Shown here in pieces: positions 8,510 through 17,054 of a DNA stretch of 64,000 nucleotides (its first letter is position 1; each line of letters starts with the position of its first letter). The position numbers and the translations under genes are program-made. The stretch is from positions 124,001 through 188,000 of the forward strand of contig NZ_JADIKE010000032.1 of the NCBI RefSeq assembly GCF_016904955.1, written 5' to 3'. This DNA is from Dyella flava. GTDB lineage: Bacteria; Pseudomonadota; Gammaproteobacteria; Xanthomonadales; Rhodanobacteraceae. The notes beneath the pieces are model-generated. The model was not told the origin of the DNA. It made no database searches and saw nothing but the letters and a program-made list of their open reading frames with translations.

Positions 8510-8926
8510 TCAGGCCGCCGGGATGAAGATGAATTCAATGCGCAGGCCGCTGGGCTCACGCACCATGAAATGCATGCGAGGTCCCCCGGCGGCCGGCTCC
8601 GGCGCGAACTCGACGACCACACCGGGCCACGCCGCCACGCGCGCAAACAGGTCTTCCAACTCGGCCAGGCTGGCCACCTTGAGTGCCAGGTGATGCAGTC
8701 CCGCGTTTTTTCTGCGATCGAATTCCACGTAGCCACTGGATTTGTCGACTTGCCACAGGGTCAACCGAACGTGTGCATCGGCTACGAATACCGCCGGATA
8801 GTCCGGCCGCCCGCCTACCACCTTCCAGCCCAGGCATTCGACAAAGAAGCGGCGCGCCAGCTCCAGATCGCTCACCGCGAGCCCAACGTGGTCGATGCCG
8901 ATTGTCAAAGCGTTCTGATCTTGCAT
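8510..8926 (-). CDS. VOC-family (glyoxalase/dioxygenase-fold) protein
   Basis: A 138-residue vicinal-oxygen-chelate protein with two beta-alpha-beta-beta-beta halves. The metal-ligand positions are visible as IDHVGLAVSDL near residue 12, HHLALKV in the middle and RIEFIF at the end. The substrate (lactoylglutathione, a catechol or an antibiotic) cannot be decided. It is the first gene of a probable VOC-SDR operon; the 48-bp motif lies 63 bases upstream. Confidence 0.88.
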   Translation of the reverse strand: MQDQNALTIGIDHVGLAVSDLELARRFFVECLGWKVVGGRPDYPAVFVADAHVRLTLWQVDKSSGYVEFDRRKNAGLHHLALKVASLAELEDLFARVAAWPGVVVEFAPEPAAGGPRMHFMVREPSGLRIEFIFIPAA

Positions 8927-8988
8927 GGGGATGTTCCTGGTGACCTGATGATCGATGTGGAGGGCAGGCTAAGCGATGCCGGTAGCGC

Positions 8989-9036
8989 TGCGAATCCCCG
9001 CCAGGCGGCAGACACTCTTCCACGTTGCGGTTGAAT
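8989..9036. promoter_or_regulatory. 48-bp motif, copy 2 (upstream of VOC-SDR pair)
   Basis: This is the ungapped partner of 7271-7318 (39 of 48 identical; the block cagacactcttcc is fully conserved). It precedes the leftward VOC gene. The rest of the 8927-9299 gap holds the promoter of the rightward DUF3311/symporter pair and no gene that I can support. Confidence 0.5.
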
Positions 9037-9299
9037 ATCCCGTTGCGGCCGTCGTGATGGGCAGGGGGTGACGGGGCGTGGCGGACCCCCGGCAAGCGTT
9101 GAATAAAAGGGGCGTCGCAGAAATTTTTCCGCATTGCAAAAAAATGATTATCGAAACTGCCTATTCGCGCGCCGGCCGAACCGGCGTACATTTGTCTCAC
9201 TCAGGCTGCACAGGCCACCCCCGGGCTTTCCCTCCATCCTGCCCTTATCCCTTTTTCGTCACCGAAAACGTTCCGAAATGAACGTAGGGAGTGCTGCTG

Positions 9300-9503
9300 A
9301 TGACCACGAACCGCTTCAGGCTACATCCCATCCAATGGCTGCTGCTGGTGCCCTTCCTGGGCTTGCTGGATGTGTCCTTCTACAACCTGGACGAACCACT
9401 GCTGCTCGGATTCCCGTTTTTCTACTGGTACCAGCTGCTATGGGTGCCGATCACGGTGTTGCTGATGTGGGTGGTCTACCGGAGTACTCCTCATGACGAC
9501 TAA
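9300..9503 (+). CDS. DUF3311 small membrane protein, symporter partner
   Basis: A 67-residue protein with two hydrophobic segments (PIQWLLLVPFLGLLD and FFYWYQLLWVPITVLLMWVVY). This is the pattern of DUF3311 proteins encoded directly upstream of sodium:solute symporters and presumed to be an accessory subunit. The ATG at 9300 is preferred over the GTG at 9291 because AGGGAG (9286-9291) then has an 8-base spacing. The stop overlaps the symporter start by 11 bases, indicating translational coupling. Confidence 0.85.
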   Translation: MTTNRFRLHPIQWLLLVPFLGLLDVSFYNLDEPLLLGFPFFYWYQLLWVPITVLLMWVVYRSTPHDD

Positions 9504-10995
9504 GCCCGACTATGTGGCGATCGGTATTTTCGTCGCGTTCTTCCTGCTGGTCGTCGTGCTGGGCTTCTGGGCGTCTCGCTGGAAGCGGTCGTCCGAGGCG
9601 ACGAATCTCGACGAATGGGGGCTGGGCGGGCGCCGTTTCGGGGTGTGGATCACCTGGTTCCTGGTCGGCGGCGACTTCTATACCGCCTATACCATCATCG
9701 CGGTGCCGGCGCTGGTGTATGCGGTGGGTGCGTACGGCTTCTTTGCGCTGCCTTACACCATCATCGTGTATCCGTTCGTTTTCTTGATCATGCCGTTGCT
9801 GTGGAAGACCGCCAAGCAACAAGGTCATGTCACCGCGGCGGACGTGGTGTACGGGTATTACGGTTCGCGGGCACTGGAACTGGCGGTTGCGCTCACCGCA
9901 GTGGTGGCGACGATGCCCTACATCGCGCTGCAGCTGGTCGGCATGATCACCGTGCTCGGCGCGCTGGGTCTGCGCGGTGAAGTTCCGCTGATCATCGCGT
10001 TCCTGGTGCTTGCGGTCTATTCGTATTCATCGGGTTTGCGCGGCCCGGCGTTGATTGCGGTGCTCAAGGACGTGATGGTCTACATCGCCGTGATTGCGGC
10101 CGTTGCGGTGATACCCGGCAAGCTCGGCGGTTACGGTGCGGTGTTTGCCGCCGCCGAGCAGGCCTTCAAGGCGAAGGCCGCCGGCGGCATTCTGCTCAAG
10201 CCCAGTGAATTCGTGCCGTACGCCTCGCTGGCACTGGGTTCCGCGCTGGCCGCTTTCATGTACCCGCATACGCTCACCGGTGTCTTTGCCAGCAAGAGTG
10301 CCAACACCGTACGACACAATGCCATGCTGTTGCCGGCGTACACCTTGTTGCTGGGCCTGCTCGCGCTGCTGGGCTACATGGGGCATGCCGCGCACCTCAG
10401 CATCACCAACAACAACGATGTGGTGCCGGCCTTGTTCAAGGCGCTGTTCCCGAGCTGGTTTGCCGGCTTCACCTTCGCGGCCATCGGTATCGGTGCACTG
10501 GTGCCGGCGGCGGTGATGAGCATCGGTGCGGCCAACGTATTCACGCGCAACTTCTGGAAAACCTACGTCAATCCGTCCGTTTCGCCGGAAGCGGAGGCCG
10601 GCGTGGCGAAGATCGCATCGCTGGTGGTGCAAGTGGGTGCGCTGCTCGCGATCCTCTACTTGCCGATACAGTTCGCGCTGCAGCTGCAACTGCTGGGCGG
10701 TTTATGGATCTTGCAGACGCTGCCGGCGGTGGTGTTCGGTTTGTTCATGCAGCGCCTGAAAGCCTCTTCGCTGCTTGCCGGTCTGATTGCCGGCCTGGCC
10801 AGCGGCACGTGGTTCATCTGGTCGGATGGATTGAAGCCGATTCACCATGTCGCCCTGGGTACGTTCTCGGTGTCGCTGTATACCGGCCTGCTGGCGCTGG
10901 TCATCAACCTGGTGGTGCTGGGCATCGTGCATCTGGCTACCAGCTTTGGGGCGAATCGCTCGGATGTGTCAGGTTCGCTGCCGACGCGGGAGTGA
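9493..10995 (+). CDS. Sodium:solute symporter (SSS family), monocarboxylate-type
   Basis: A 500-residue inner-membrane protein with about 13 hydrophobic helices. The N-terminal part, GFWASRWKRSSEATNLDEWGLGGRRFG, and the G.WITWFLVGGDFYTAYT segment are characteristic of SSS-family permeases. The DUF3311 partner is typical of the branch that moves small monocarboxylates such as pyruvate, lactate or acetate. The substrate is inferred from family context only. A perfect-stem terminator follows 24 bases past the stop. Confidence 0.88.
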   Translation: MTTKPDYVAIGIFVAFFLLVVVLGFWASRWKRSSEATNLDEWGLGGRRFGVWITWFLVGGDFYTAYTIIAVPALVYAVGAYGFFALPYTIIVYPFVFLIMPLLWKTAKQQGHVTAADVVYGYYGSRALELAVALTAVVATMPYIALQLVGMITVLGALGLRGEVPLIIAFLVLAVYSYSSGLRGPALIAVLKDVMVYIAVIAAVAVIPGKLGGYGAVFAAAEQAFKAKAAGGILLKPSEFVPYASLALGSALAAFMYPHTLTGVFASKSANTVRHNAMLLPAYTLLLGLLALLGYMGHAAHLSITNNNDVVPALFKALFPSWFAGFTFAAIGIGALVPAAVMSIGAANVFTRNFWKTYVNPSVSPEAEAGVAKIASLVVQVGALLAILYLPIQFALQLQLLGGLWILQTLPAVVFGLFMQRLKASSLLAGLIAGLASGTWFIWSDGLKPIHHVALGTFSVSLYTGLLALVINLVVLGIVHLATSFGANRSDVSGSLPTRE

Positions 10996-11013
10996 AGGCA
11001 CATAGGCGCGTAT

Positions 11014-11047
11014 AAAAAAGCCTGCATGCATGCAGGCTTTTTTTTTG
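11014..11047. terminator. Bidirectional terminator
   Basis: The perfect palindrome GCCTGCATGCATGCAGGC (11020-11037) is flanked by six A on the left and at least eight T on the right. It serves the rightward symporter and the leftward MarR gene, which converge here. Confidence 0.9.
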
Positions 11048-11094
11048 GAGCCAAGACAGCGTTGCGATGGCTGTCGGTTGCGGCGGCATGCGCT

Positions 11095-11637
11095 TTACAT
11101 GCGTGGTGCCTGCCATGGCTTATCGTTGCTGGCCATCCGGTCGACGAATTGCTCCAGCGATAAACCGAGGCAGTTCATGGCATCAAGCTGGGTCTGGTCG
11201 ATCCGTTCGCCCAGGGAAGTGAGCAGCCGGCGCGCCGATTCCCGGCCTGCCTGCGTAAGCGCCAGTACGATCTGTCTTCGATCCGAGGGGGACCGATGCC
11301 GGCGTACCAGCCTGCGGTCGGTGAGTTCATCCAACAGTCTCGTCAAGTGAGCAGGAGCGATGCCGGTGGTGGACTTCACATCGAGCTGCTTGCTGGACGA
11401 CTCGCATGCCAGGTGAGCCAGGACCGCCCAATGAAGCAGCGTCAGATCGTCGGTTCCGGAAGCCGCATGCACGGTTTTCTCCAGTGCATTGGTTGCGTTT
11501 CTCAGCTCCCGGCCGAGCCTGGCCATGGTGAGGATGCCTTTGCACGCGTCTTGCAGTGCTGTGCCGGCCGGCGCGTGCGAGGCACCCGGTGGATGAAGTG
11601 TTTGCCCATCGGGTTCATGGTAGGAACGGTTTTTCAT
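11095..11637 (-). CDS. MarR-family regulator, last gene of efflux operon
   Basis: A 180-residue MarR-type winged-helix regulator. A poorly conserved N-terminal extension of about 40 residues is followed by the DNA-binding core: helix LDVKSTTGIAPAHLTRLLDELTDRRLVRR, then the beta-wing RSPSDRRQIVLALTQAG. It lies 22 bases after the outer-membrane factor gene on the same strand, so it probably belongs to the efflux operon and may autoregulate it. AGGAG stands 10 bases before the ATG. A second, different MarR gene is divergent at the other end of the operon. Confidence 0.88.
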   Translation of the reverse strand: MKNRSYHEPDGQTLHPPGASHAPAGTALQDACKGILTMARLGRELRNATNALEKTVHAASGTDDLTLLHWAVLAHLACESSSKQLDVKSTTGIAPAHLTRLLDELTDRRLVRRHRSPSDRRQIVLALTQAGRESARRLLTSLGERIDQTQLDAMNCLGLSLEQFVDRMASNDKPWQAPRM

Positions 11638-11659
11638 CGGTCGCTGCTCCTGCCTTCAA

Positions 11660-13252
11660 CTACGCGTGTGATGGCTTGCCGCTGGTTTGAGCCTGCGCGG
11701 GTGTGGAAGAGCTGTCGGCCGTGGTGCTTTCCGGGTAGGTGGATTCCCAGCCGCCGCCGAGCGCCTTGTAGAGCGACACCAGGGTGGTGGAAATCTGCGT
11801 GGTGTTATCGGTCAGATTCTGCTGGGCCGAAAGCAGGCTGCGCTCGGCGTCGAGCACTTGCAGGAACGAACCCGTCCCGGCGGTGTATTGCGTCTGCGCC
11901 AGCTTCAGTGCCTTTTGATCGTCCACCACGGTGGCTTGCAGCTGATCGTGGCTAAGCTGCTGCGAGGAATACTCAGTCAGCGCATTGTCGATGTCATGCC
12001 AGGCGGACAGCACCACACGCTGATAGTTGATCGCCGCTTCCTGCTGCTGTTCCTTGCGCAGATTCAACGTCGCCTTCAGCCGGCCGCCTTCGAAGATCGG
12101 CAGGCTCAGCGAAGGGCCGAAGGAAAACTGGCGCGATCCCCAGTTGCCCAGTTGACTGAATTGCAATGCCTGCAAGCCGGCGCTGCCCGAGAGGGTGATG
12201 CTTGGATAGAAATCGGCCGTGGCGACGCCGATCTCGGCGGTGGCCTGATGCAGGTTGGCTTCCGCCTCGCGGATATCCGGGCGGCGACGGGCCAGATCCG
12301 AAGGAATGCCCAGCGGAACGGCAGGCGGCACCGGCGGAATCGGCTTGGTCGCTTCCAGCTCCGTGCGCAAGGCACCGGGCGCTTCGCCGAGCAGGAAGCT
12401 CAGGCGGTTGATCGTCTCGTCTTCCTGCTGGGTGAGTGACGGCAGCAAGGCACTTTCGGCAGATACCTGCGAGGCGGCCTGCACTACGTCCAGCTCGCTC
12501 GCCAGTCCGTTGGCCTTGCGCTCGCGGGTTACGCGCTCGATGTCCTTGGCGGCGTTGAGGTTGTCCATGGTGATGGCGTAATCGGTCTGGGTGCCGCGCA
12601 GCTGGATGTAGTCGCGTGCCACTTCGGCCATGGTGGACATCAACAGATCGCGGCGCGCATCTTCCTGGGCGGTGACGGAAGCATCCGCCGCTTCGACTTC
12701 GCGGCGCACGCGGCCCCACAGATCCAGTTCCCAGGAGGCATCGAAGCCGGCCTGGAACAGGTTGAACGGCGCGATGCCCGAACCTTTGCCTTTGGCTGGA
12801 AACGCCGCCACGCCGGCGCCGGTTCCGTTGGCAGCGGTGCCTTGGCTGGAAGCCGGATCGATCGCACCGGCAAGGCCCAGCACGCCGTTGGAGCTCGCTT
12901 GCTCGCGCGTGGCGCTGACATTGCCATTGACGGTGGGGTATTCGTCGGCGGCGGTGATGGAGCGTTCGGCGCGGCTTTCCGCCAGCCGCAGGGAGGCGAC
13001 TTTCAGATCCAGGTTGGAACTGGCGACGCGCTGTTCCAGCGCGACCAGTTCCGGATCATTGAACGACGTCCACCATGCCGCGTTGATGGGCGCGGCAGTC
13101 GGTGCGCTGGGCACGCTGCTCTTTGTCGCCTGGCAGTTGCTTGCGCACCAGTTGCCCGGCAACTTGGCGTCGGGCTTGGTGAAGTTCGGGCCGACAGTGC
13201 ATCCGGCCAGCAGAATCGTGGCCGCCGCAATCTGATATTTGAAGATGTTCAT
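11660..13252 (-). CDS. Outer-membrane efflux lipoprotein (NodT/OprM type)
   Basis: A 530-residue outer-membrane channel of the TolC superfamily. The signal peptide ends in the lipobox LLAGC (cysteine at about residue 18), followed by TVGPNFTKPD, the standard NodT/OprM opening. Repeated coiled-coil halves carry the family motifs LDLKVASLRLAESRA and DLARRRPDIREAEANLHQATA. It should form the outer-membrane duct for the EmrA/EmrB-like pump encoded 29 bases upstream. GAGGA lies about 8 bases before the ATG. An Ala/Ser/Gly-rich insertion (about 100-150) and a Ser/Thr/Pro-rich tail are poorly conserved. Confidence 0.93.
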   Translation of the reverse strand: MNIFKYQIAAATILLAGCTVGPNFTKPDAKLPGNWCASNCQATKSSVPSAPTAAPINAAWWTSFNDPELVALEQRVASSNLDLKVASLRLAESRAERSITAADEYPTVNGNVSATREQASSNGVLGLAGAIDPASSQGTAANGTGAGVAAFPAKGKGSGIAPFNLFQAGFDASWELDLWGRVRREVEAADASVTAQEDARRDLLMSTMAEVARDYIQLRGTQTDYAITMDNLNAAKDIERVTRERKANGLASELDVVQAASQVSAESALLPSLTQQEDETINRLSFLLGEAPGALRTELEATKPIPPVPPAVPLGIPSDLARRRPDIREAEANLHQATAEIGVATADFYPSITLSGSAGLQALQFSQLGNWGSRQFSFGPSLSLPIFEGGRLKATLNLRKEQQQEAAINYQRVVLSAWHDIDNALTEYSSQQLSHDQLQATVVDDQKALKLAQTQYTAGTGSFLQVLDAERSLLSAQQNLTDNTTQISTTLVSLYKALGGGWESTYPESTTADSSSTPAQAQTSGKPSHA

Positions 13253-13281
13253 GGTTTTGATCCTCAGTTATCTGGGGGCTG

Positions 13282-14862
13282 TTAATGCACGGGCATCGAT
13301 GCGTGACCGCCGTCCTTGATGGGCGACAGCAGCATGGCGAGCGGGATCATCACAGCGGCCAGCACTGCGAAGTAGATAAAGGTGTCGGCGTAGGCAAGCA
13401 CCGCGGACTGCTGTTGGAGCATTTGGAAGGTGTAGGAGACCGCCTGTTGGTGCAGCGTGCTGGTTGCGCGGCCGAGCGAACGCAGCGCGGCTTCGTTCTG
13501 CGCGACGAGCGCGTTGTACGCCTGGTTGAGCGGCGTCAGCCACGTCGACAGATGCGCCTGCCGGGCCTGGGTGCGTTCGGTCACCGTGGCGGTGGCAATG
13601 GAAATGCCGATCGAGCCCGATACGTTGCGGAACATCACGAACAAGGCGGCGGCATCCGCGCCGAGCGACTTGGGCAAGCTGTGATACGCCATGATGCTGA
13701 TCGGCACGAACAGGAAGCCCAGCGCCGCGCTTTGCAGGCAGCGCATGGTTGCCAGCGTGTGGAAGTCGATCTGCGGCACCAGCTTGTTCGAGTACCACAG
13801 CGCAAACACCATCACTCCGAAGCCGGCGGCGATCACGTAGCGCAGTTGCACGACCTTGATCAGTCGTCCAACCGGCGGAATCAGCAGAATGATCGCGACG
13901 CCACCCGGTGCCAGTACCAGCCCTGCCCAGGTTGCGGTGTAACCGATCGTGGTTTGCGCGAATTGCGGGATCAGCACGGCCGTCCCGTACAGGACGATGC
14001 TCATGCCGGAGATCAGTATGGAACTGACGGCAAAGTTGCGGTCCTTGAACACCCGCAGATCGACCACCGGCTTCTTGGCCGTCAACAGCCAGATCACCGC
14101 GCCAACCAGACCCAGGCCGGCCAGGATGGCCAGATGCACGATAACGGGCGATTGCAGCCAGCCGTCATCCTCGCCACGGTCCATCAGCACCTGCAAGCAG
14201 CCGAGGCCGAGCGTAATCAGGGCAAGACCGATGTAATCGATGGAACGTTTTTGTTTCTTCGCCCACGGCGGATCGTCCACCAGCGCGGCAATCGCCACCA
14301 GCGCAAACGCACCGACCGGAATGTTGATGAAGAAGATCCAGCGCCAGGAAGCGTGGTCGGTGATGTAGCCGCCGAGTACGGGACCGATCACCGGCGCAAC
14401 CACCGTGGCAATCGCCGTGATGGCAAAAGCAGCGGCGCGTTTGCGCGGCTCAAAGGAGTCGAGCACGATTGCCTGCTGATTCGGTTGCAGACCGCCGCCG
14501 AAGAAGCCTTGCAGCAAACGGAACACGATCAGCTGCGGCAGGCTTTGCGCCAGACCGCACAGCAGCGAGAACACGGTGAACATGGCGATACAGATCAGGA
14601 AGTAACGCTTCCTGCCGATCACGGCGCCCAGCCAGCCGGAGATGGTCAGCACGATGCCATTGGCGACCAGATAGGAGGTCAGCGTCCAGGTCGCGTCGTC
14701 GGAACTGCTGGAAAGACTGCCGGCGATGTGCGGTAGCGCGACATTGACGATGGTGGTGTCGAGAATTTCCATGAAGGCGGCGAGTGTCACCACCACCGCG
14801 ATCAGCCAGGGATTGGCGCGTGGCTTCCATGCTGCGTCATGGGTGTCGGCCGCGGCGCTCAT
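13282..14862 (-). CDS. emrB: EmrB-type DHA2 drug:proton antiporter
   Basis: A 526-residue inner-membrane protein with 14 predicted transmembrane helices. The DHA2 motif LDTTIVNVALPHIAGSLS is in helix 1, and WRWIFFINIPVG follows helix 5. Start at the ATG 14862, whose first bases overlap the emrA stop (ATGA overlap), so the longer upstream open frame is not coding. It works with the periplasmic adaptor and outer-membrane factor of the same operon in tripartite export of hydrophobic toxic compounds; the actual substrates are not deducible. Confidence 0.93.
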   Translation of the reverse strand: MSAAADTHDAAWKPRANPWLIAVVVTLAAFMEILDTTIVNVALPHIAGSLSSSSDDATWTLTSYLVANGIVLTISGWLGAVIGRKRYFLICIAMFTVFSLLCGLAQSLPQLIVFRLLQGFFGGGLQPNQQAIVLDSFEPRKRAAAFAITAIATVVAPVIGPVLGGYITDHASWRWIFFINIPVGAFALVAIAALVDDPPWAKKQKRSIDYIGLALITLGLGCLQVLMDRGEDDGWLQSPVIVHLAILAGLGLVGAVIWLLTAKKPVVDLRVFKDRNFAVSSILISGMSIVLYGTAVLIPQFAQTTIGYTATWAGLVLAPGGVAIILLIPPVGRLIKVVQLRYVIAAGFGVMVFALWYSNKLVPQIDFHTLATMRCLQSAALGFLFVPISIMAYHSLPKSLGADAAALFVMFRNVSGSIGISIATATVTERTQARQAHLSTWLTPLNQAYNALVAQNEAALRSLGRATSTLHQQAVSYTFQMLQQQSAVLAYADTFIYFAVLAAVMIPLAMLLSPIKDGGHASMPVH

Positions 14863-15944
14863 TGCAGTTGTACCGTGGGTTCCACCGAGAGATTGAGCGG
14901 CAGCGGCTGCTTCGGATCCATGCCGGAATCGATCACGATCTTCACCGGCACGCGCTGCACGATCTTGACGAAGTTGCCGGTGGCGTTTTCCGCCGGGAAC
15001 GCCGTGAACTTGCCGCCTGAGCCAGCCTGGATGCTGTCGACGTGGCCTTTCAGCTTGAGGTTCGGATACGCATCCACCGCGATGGACACCGGCTGTCCGG
15101 CGCGCATATGCGTCAGCTCGGTTTCCTTGAAGTTGGCGGTGACCCAGACTTCCGGACTGACGATCGAGAACAGTTGCTGGCCCACCTGCACGTAGTTGCC
15201 TTTCTCCACGCCGCGCTTGGTGATCCATCCATCCTGCGGCGCGGTCACGTCACACCAGCCGACGTTGAGCTTGGCCTGATCCAGATCGGCCTGCGCGAGC
15301 TTGAGCTCGCCCTGCAGCTGTTCGACGTTCGCCTGCGCCTGCTCGATATTGAGCTCGACCGGCTGGGCGATACGCGCCTGCGCCTGGGCCTGGTCGACCG
15401 CGCCTTTGGCGGCGTTGCGGTCGGCGGTGGCGTAGTCGACATCGTGCGAGGTGGTGGCTTCCTTGGGAATGTCGTGCTGGCGCAGGAATTCCGATTGCGC
15501 CTTGAACAGATCGGCCTGTTGCGTGGCGAGCGTGGCCTGAGCCTCGGCGTACTTGGCGGGGTAGGTGATCCTGGCCAGCGCCAGACTGGATTGCGCCGCG
15601 GCCAGCTGTCCTTGCGTCGATTGCAGTTCGCCCTGGGCGTGATCGCGCGCGGCGACATAGTCCGTGCATTGAATCCGTATCAGCACCTGTCCCTGGTGGA
15701 CGAACTGGTTGTCGGTGACATCCAGGCTGGAGACGTAACCGGCCACATGCGGGGCGACCACGATCGCGCGGCCATCGGTGTAGGCATCGTCGGTGGATAC
15801 GCTGCGGTCGCCGACCATCGCGTAGGCGATACCGCTGGTGACGAGCAGCGCGCCGGCGGCGACGGCTACTGTGATACGGGTTCTGCGGGACAAGGGCTTC
15901 CGGGTGGGGAGGACCTCGCCCTCCTGGGGTGCTGTGTTGCTCAT
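14859..15944 (-). CDS. emrA: EmrA-type periplasmic adaptor (HlyD family)
   Basis: A 361-residue membrane-fusion protein: a cytoplasmic N-terminus of 23 residues, one membrane helix (about 24-43), then STDDAYTDGRAIVVAPHVAGYV, the lipoyl-domain signature of EmrA proteins, a long coiled-coil hairpin and a barrel (TAPQDGWITKRGVEKGNYV). The ATG at 15944 is chosen because GAGGAG stands 7 bases upstream; the open frame extends further but lacks support. It is the first gene of the efflux operon, divergent from a MarR gene across a 224-bp region with an inverted repeat. Confidence 0.93.
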   Translation of the reverse strand: MSNTAPQEGEVLPTRKPLSRRTRITVAVAAGALLVTSGIAYAMVGDRSVSTDDAYTDGRAIVVAPHVAGYVSSLDVTDNQFVHQGQVLIRIQCTDYVAARDHAQGELQSTQGQLAAAQSSLALARITYPAKYAEAQATLATQQADLFKAQSEFLRQHDIPKEATTSHDVDYATADRNAAKGAVDQAQAQARIAQPVELNIEQAQANVEQLQGELKLAQADLDQAKLNVGWCDVTAPQDGWITKRGVEKGNYVQVGQQLFSIVSPEVWVTANFKETELTHMRAGQPVSIAVDAYPNLKLKGHVDSIQAGSGGKFTAFPAENATGNFVKIVQRVPVKIVIDSGMDPKQPLPLNLSVEPTVQLQ

Positions 15945-16061
15945 GTCTGACTCCTCACTTTTGGGGCTGGACCCGCGCCGACCGCGAGCCGCGTTGCCAT
16001 TTGTATGGCGGCAGACAATAATGTTCGTCAACAAACAAGTCAACAAGTAAATTATCAGTCA

Positions 16062-16080
16062 ACATACATATGTTGTATGT
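16062..16080. promoter_or_regulatory. Candidate MarR operator in emrA/marR intergenic region
   Basis: ACATACA, five bases, TGTATGT forms a perfect 7-bp inverted repeat of MarR-operator size. It lies in the AT-rich divergent region between emrA and the rightward MarR gene. Three direct GTCAACA repeats begin at 16027, 16039 and 16058 next to it, possibly additional half-sites or promoter elements. Confidence 0.6.
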
Positions 16081-16168
16081 CTTTGTTTTTAAATGAGCTA
16101 TTGGCTCCTTGCTAACTGTCAATTACCATACAATCCGCGTCGTAAATCGTTCTGAAGAGGGATAGTTC

Positions 16169-16690
16169 TTGGAAAAACAGATTTCCACCGAGCAGCCGCC
16201 CTTTCCCCCATGCTTTTTGCGGGATGCCTACCTGAGTCGCTTCGACGCCGCGGCGGTGCTGCGGCTGGAGACGGTGTTCGCCCTGAAGGCCGCCACCCAG
16301 CAGATCACCAATGTGTTGAACGGGTGGCTGGAGGGCACGGCGGGTACGCCGGCGAGATTCCAGACGCTGGCCTTGCTGTGGGCTTCCGGTGACACGCCGC
16401 TACCGCATCAGGAAATCATCACGGCGCTGCAGGTGAAACGCGCGACCGTTTCGGCGCTGATGTATTCGCTGGAGAAAGAGGGGCTGGTGCGATCGATCGG
16501 CGATCAGAAGGATCGTCGCCGCCTGCTTGCAACGATTACGGAAGAGGGCAAGCAAATCATCGAGGCGGCCATGGGGCGCAACGCGGTTCGCGTCGAAAAG
16601 GCGCTCGCCGGTTTTTCTCCGGAAGAGCTGGTGTTGTTTCAGAACTTGTTGAATCGCGCCAAGGATGGTTTTTTGCAGGCCGACGCGTAG
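16169..16690 (+). CDS. MarR-family regulator divergent from emrAB
   Basis: A 173-residue MarR regulator. Helix-turn-helix PLPHQEIITALQVKRATVSALMYSLEKEGLVRS is followed by the wing QKDRRRLLATITEEGKQI. The start is the TTG at 16169, with AGAGGGA spaced about 8 bases upstream; no ATG gives as good a site. Its position opposite emrA, with an inverted repeat between, makes it the likely repressor of the pump, released by a pump substrate (inference from the EmrR/MarR paradigm). Confidence 0.88.
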   Translation: MEKQISTEQPPFPPCFLRDAYLSRFDAAAVLRLETVFALKAATQQITNVLNGWLEGTAGTPARFQTLALLWASGDTPLPHQEIITALQVKRATVSALMYSLEKEGLVRSIGDQKDRRRLLATITEEGKQIIEAAMGRNAVRVEKALAGFSPEELVLFQNLLNRAKDGFLQADA

Positions 16691-16743
16691 ACCATTTCGT
16701 AAACACGAACGCACAGGTTGAATCGACGCGATCCCGCTTTGCT

Positions 16744-17038
16744 CCCTCTCCCCTTCGGGGAGAGGGTTGGGGTGAGGGGCTGGGCTTGCGGGAAAATCCA
16801 CAGCTTGCTTGATGTTTCTTTTGGGGCTCGTCGCGAGGCTTGCCCCTCATCTAGCTTTACTCCCTCTCCCCCCGGGGAGAGGGTTGGGGTGAGGGGGCGC
16901 GCTTGCGGTGATCTCCGTAGTTTCTTCGATGTTTCTTTGTAAGTTCATCGCGAGGTTGGCCCCTCCCCTCGGTCCTCTCCTCGCTCCTCATAGCCGAGCA
17001 CATCCATGTGCTCTCCCCGCGTGCCCCGGAGGGGAGAG
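16744..17038. repeat. REP-like hairpin repeats, three stems
   Basis: The 16691-17054 gap has no gene. It holds CCCTCTCCCC-ttc-GGGGAGAGGG (16744-16766), a close relative at 16862-16883, and CTCTCCCC...GGGGAGAG at 17011-17038. The first two are each followed by TTGGGGTGAGGGG and a GCTTGCGG segment, so about 110 bp is duplicated in tandem. Related elements occur at 24647-24772 and 55124-55245. They probably act as ends for the convergent MarR and lipase transcripts. Confidence 0.65.
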
Positions 17039-17054
17039 GAAGAAAAGCTTTAAC

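Noticed and set aside
9136..9160. AT-rich AATGATTATCG resembling a Fur box upstream of the DUF3311 gene
   Set aside because: Only about half of the palindrome is present and the downstream genes have no iron role.
13285..14736. 483-residue plus-strand frame opposite emrB
   Set aside because: His/Gln/Arg-rich translation of the antisense strand of a clear transporter gene.
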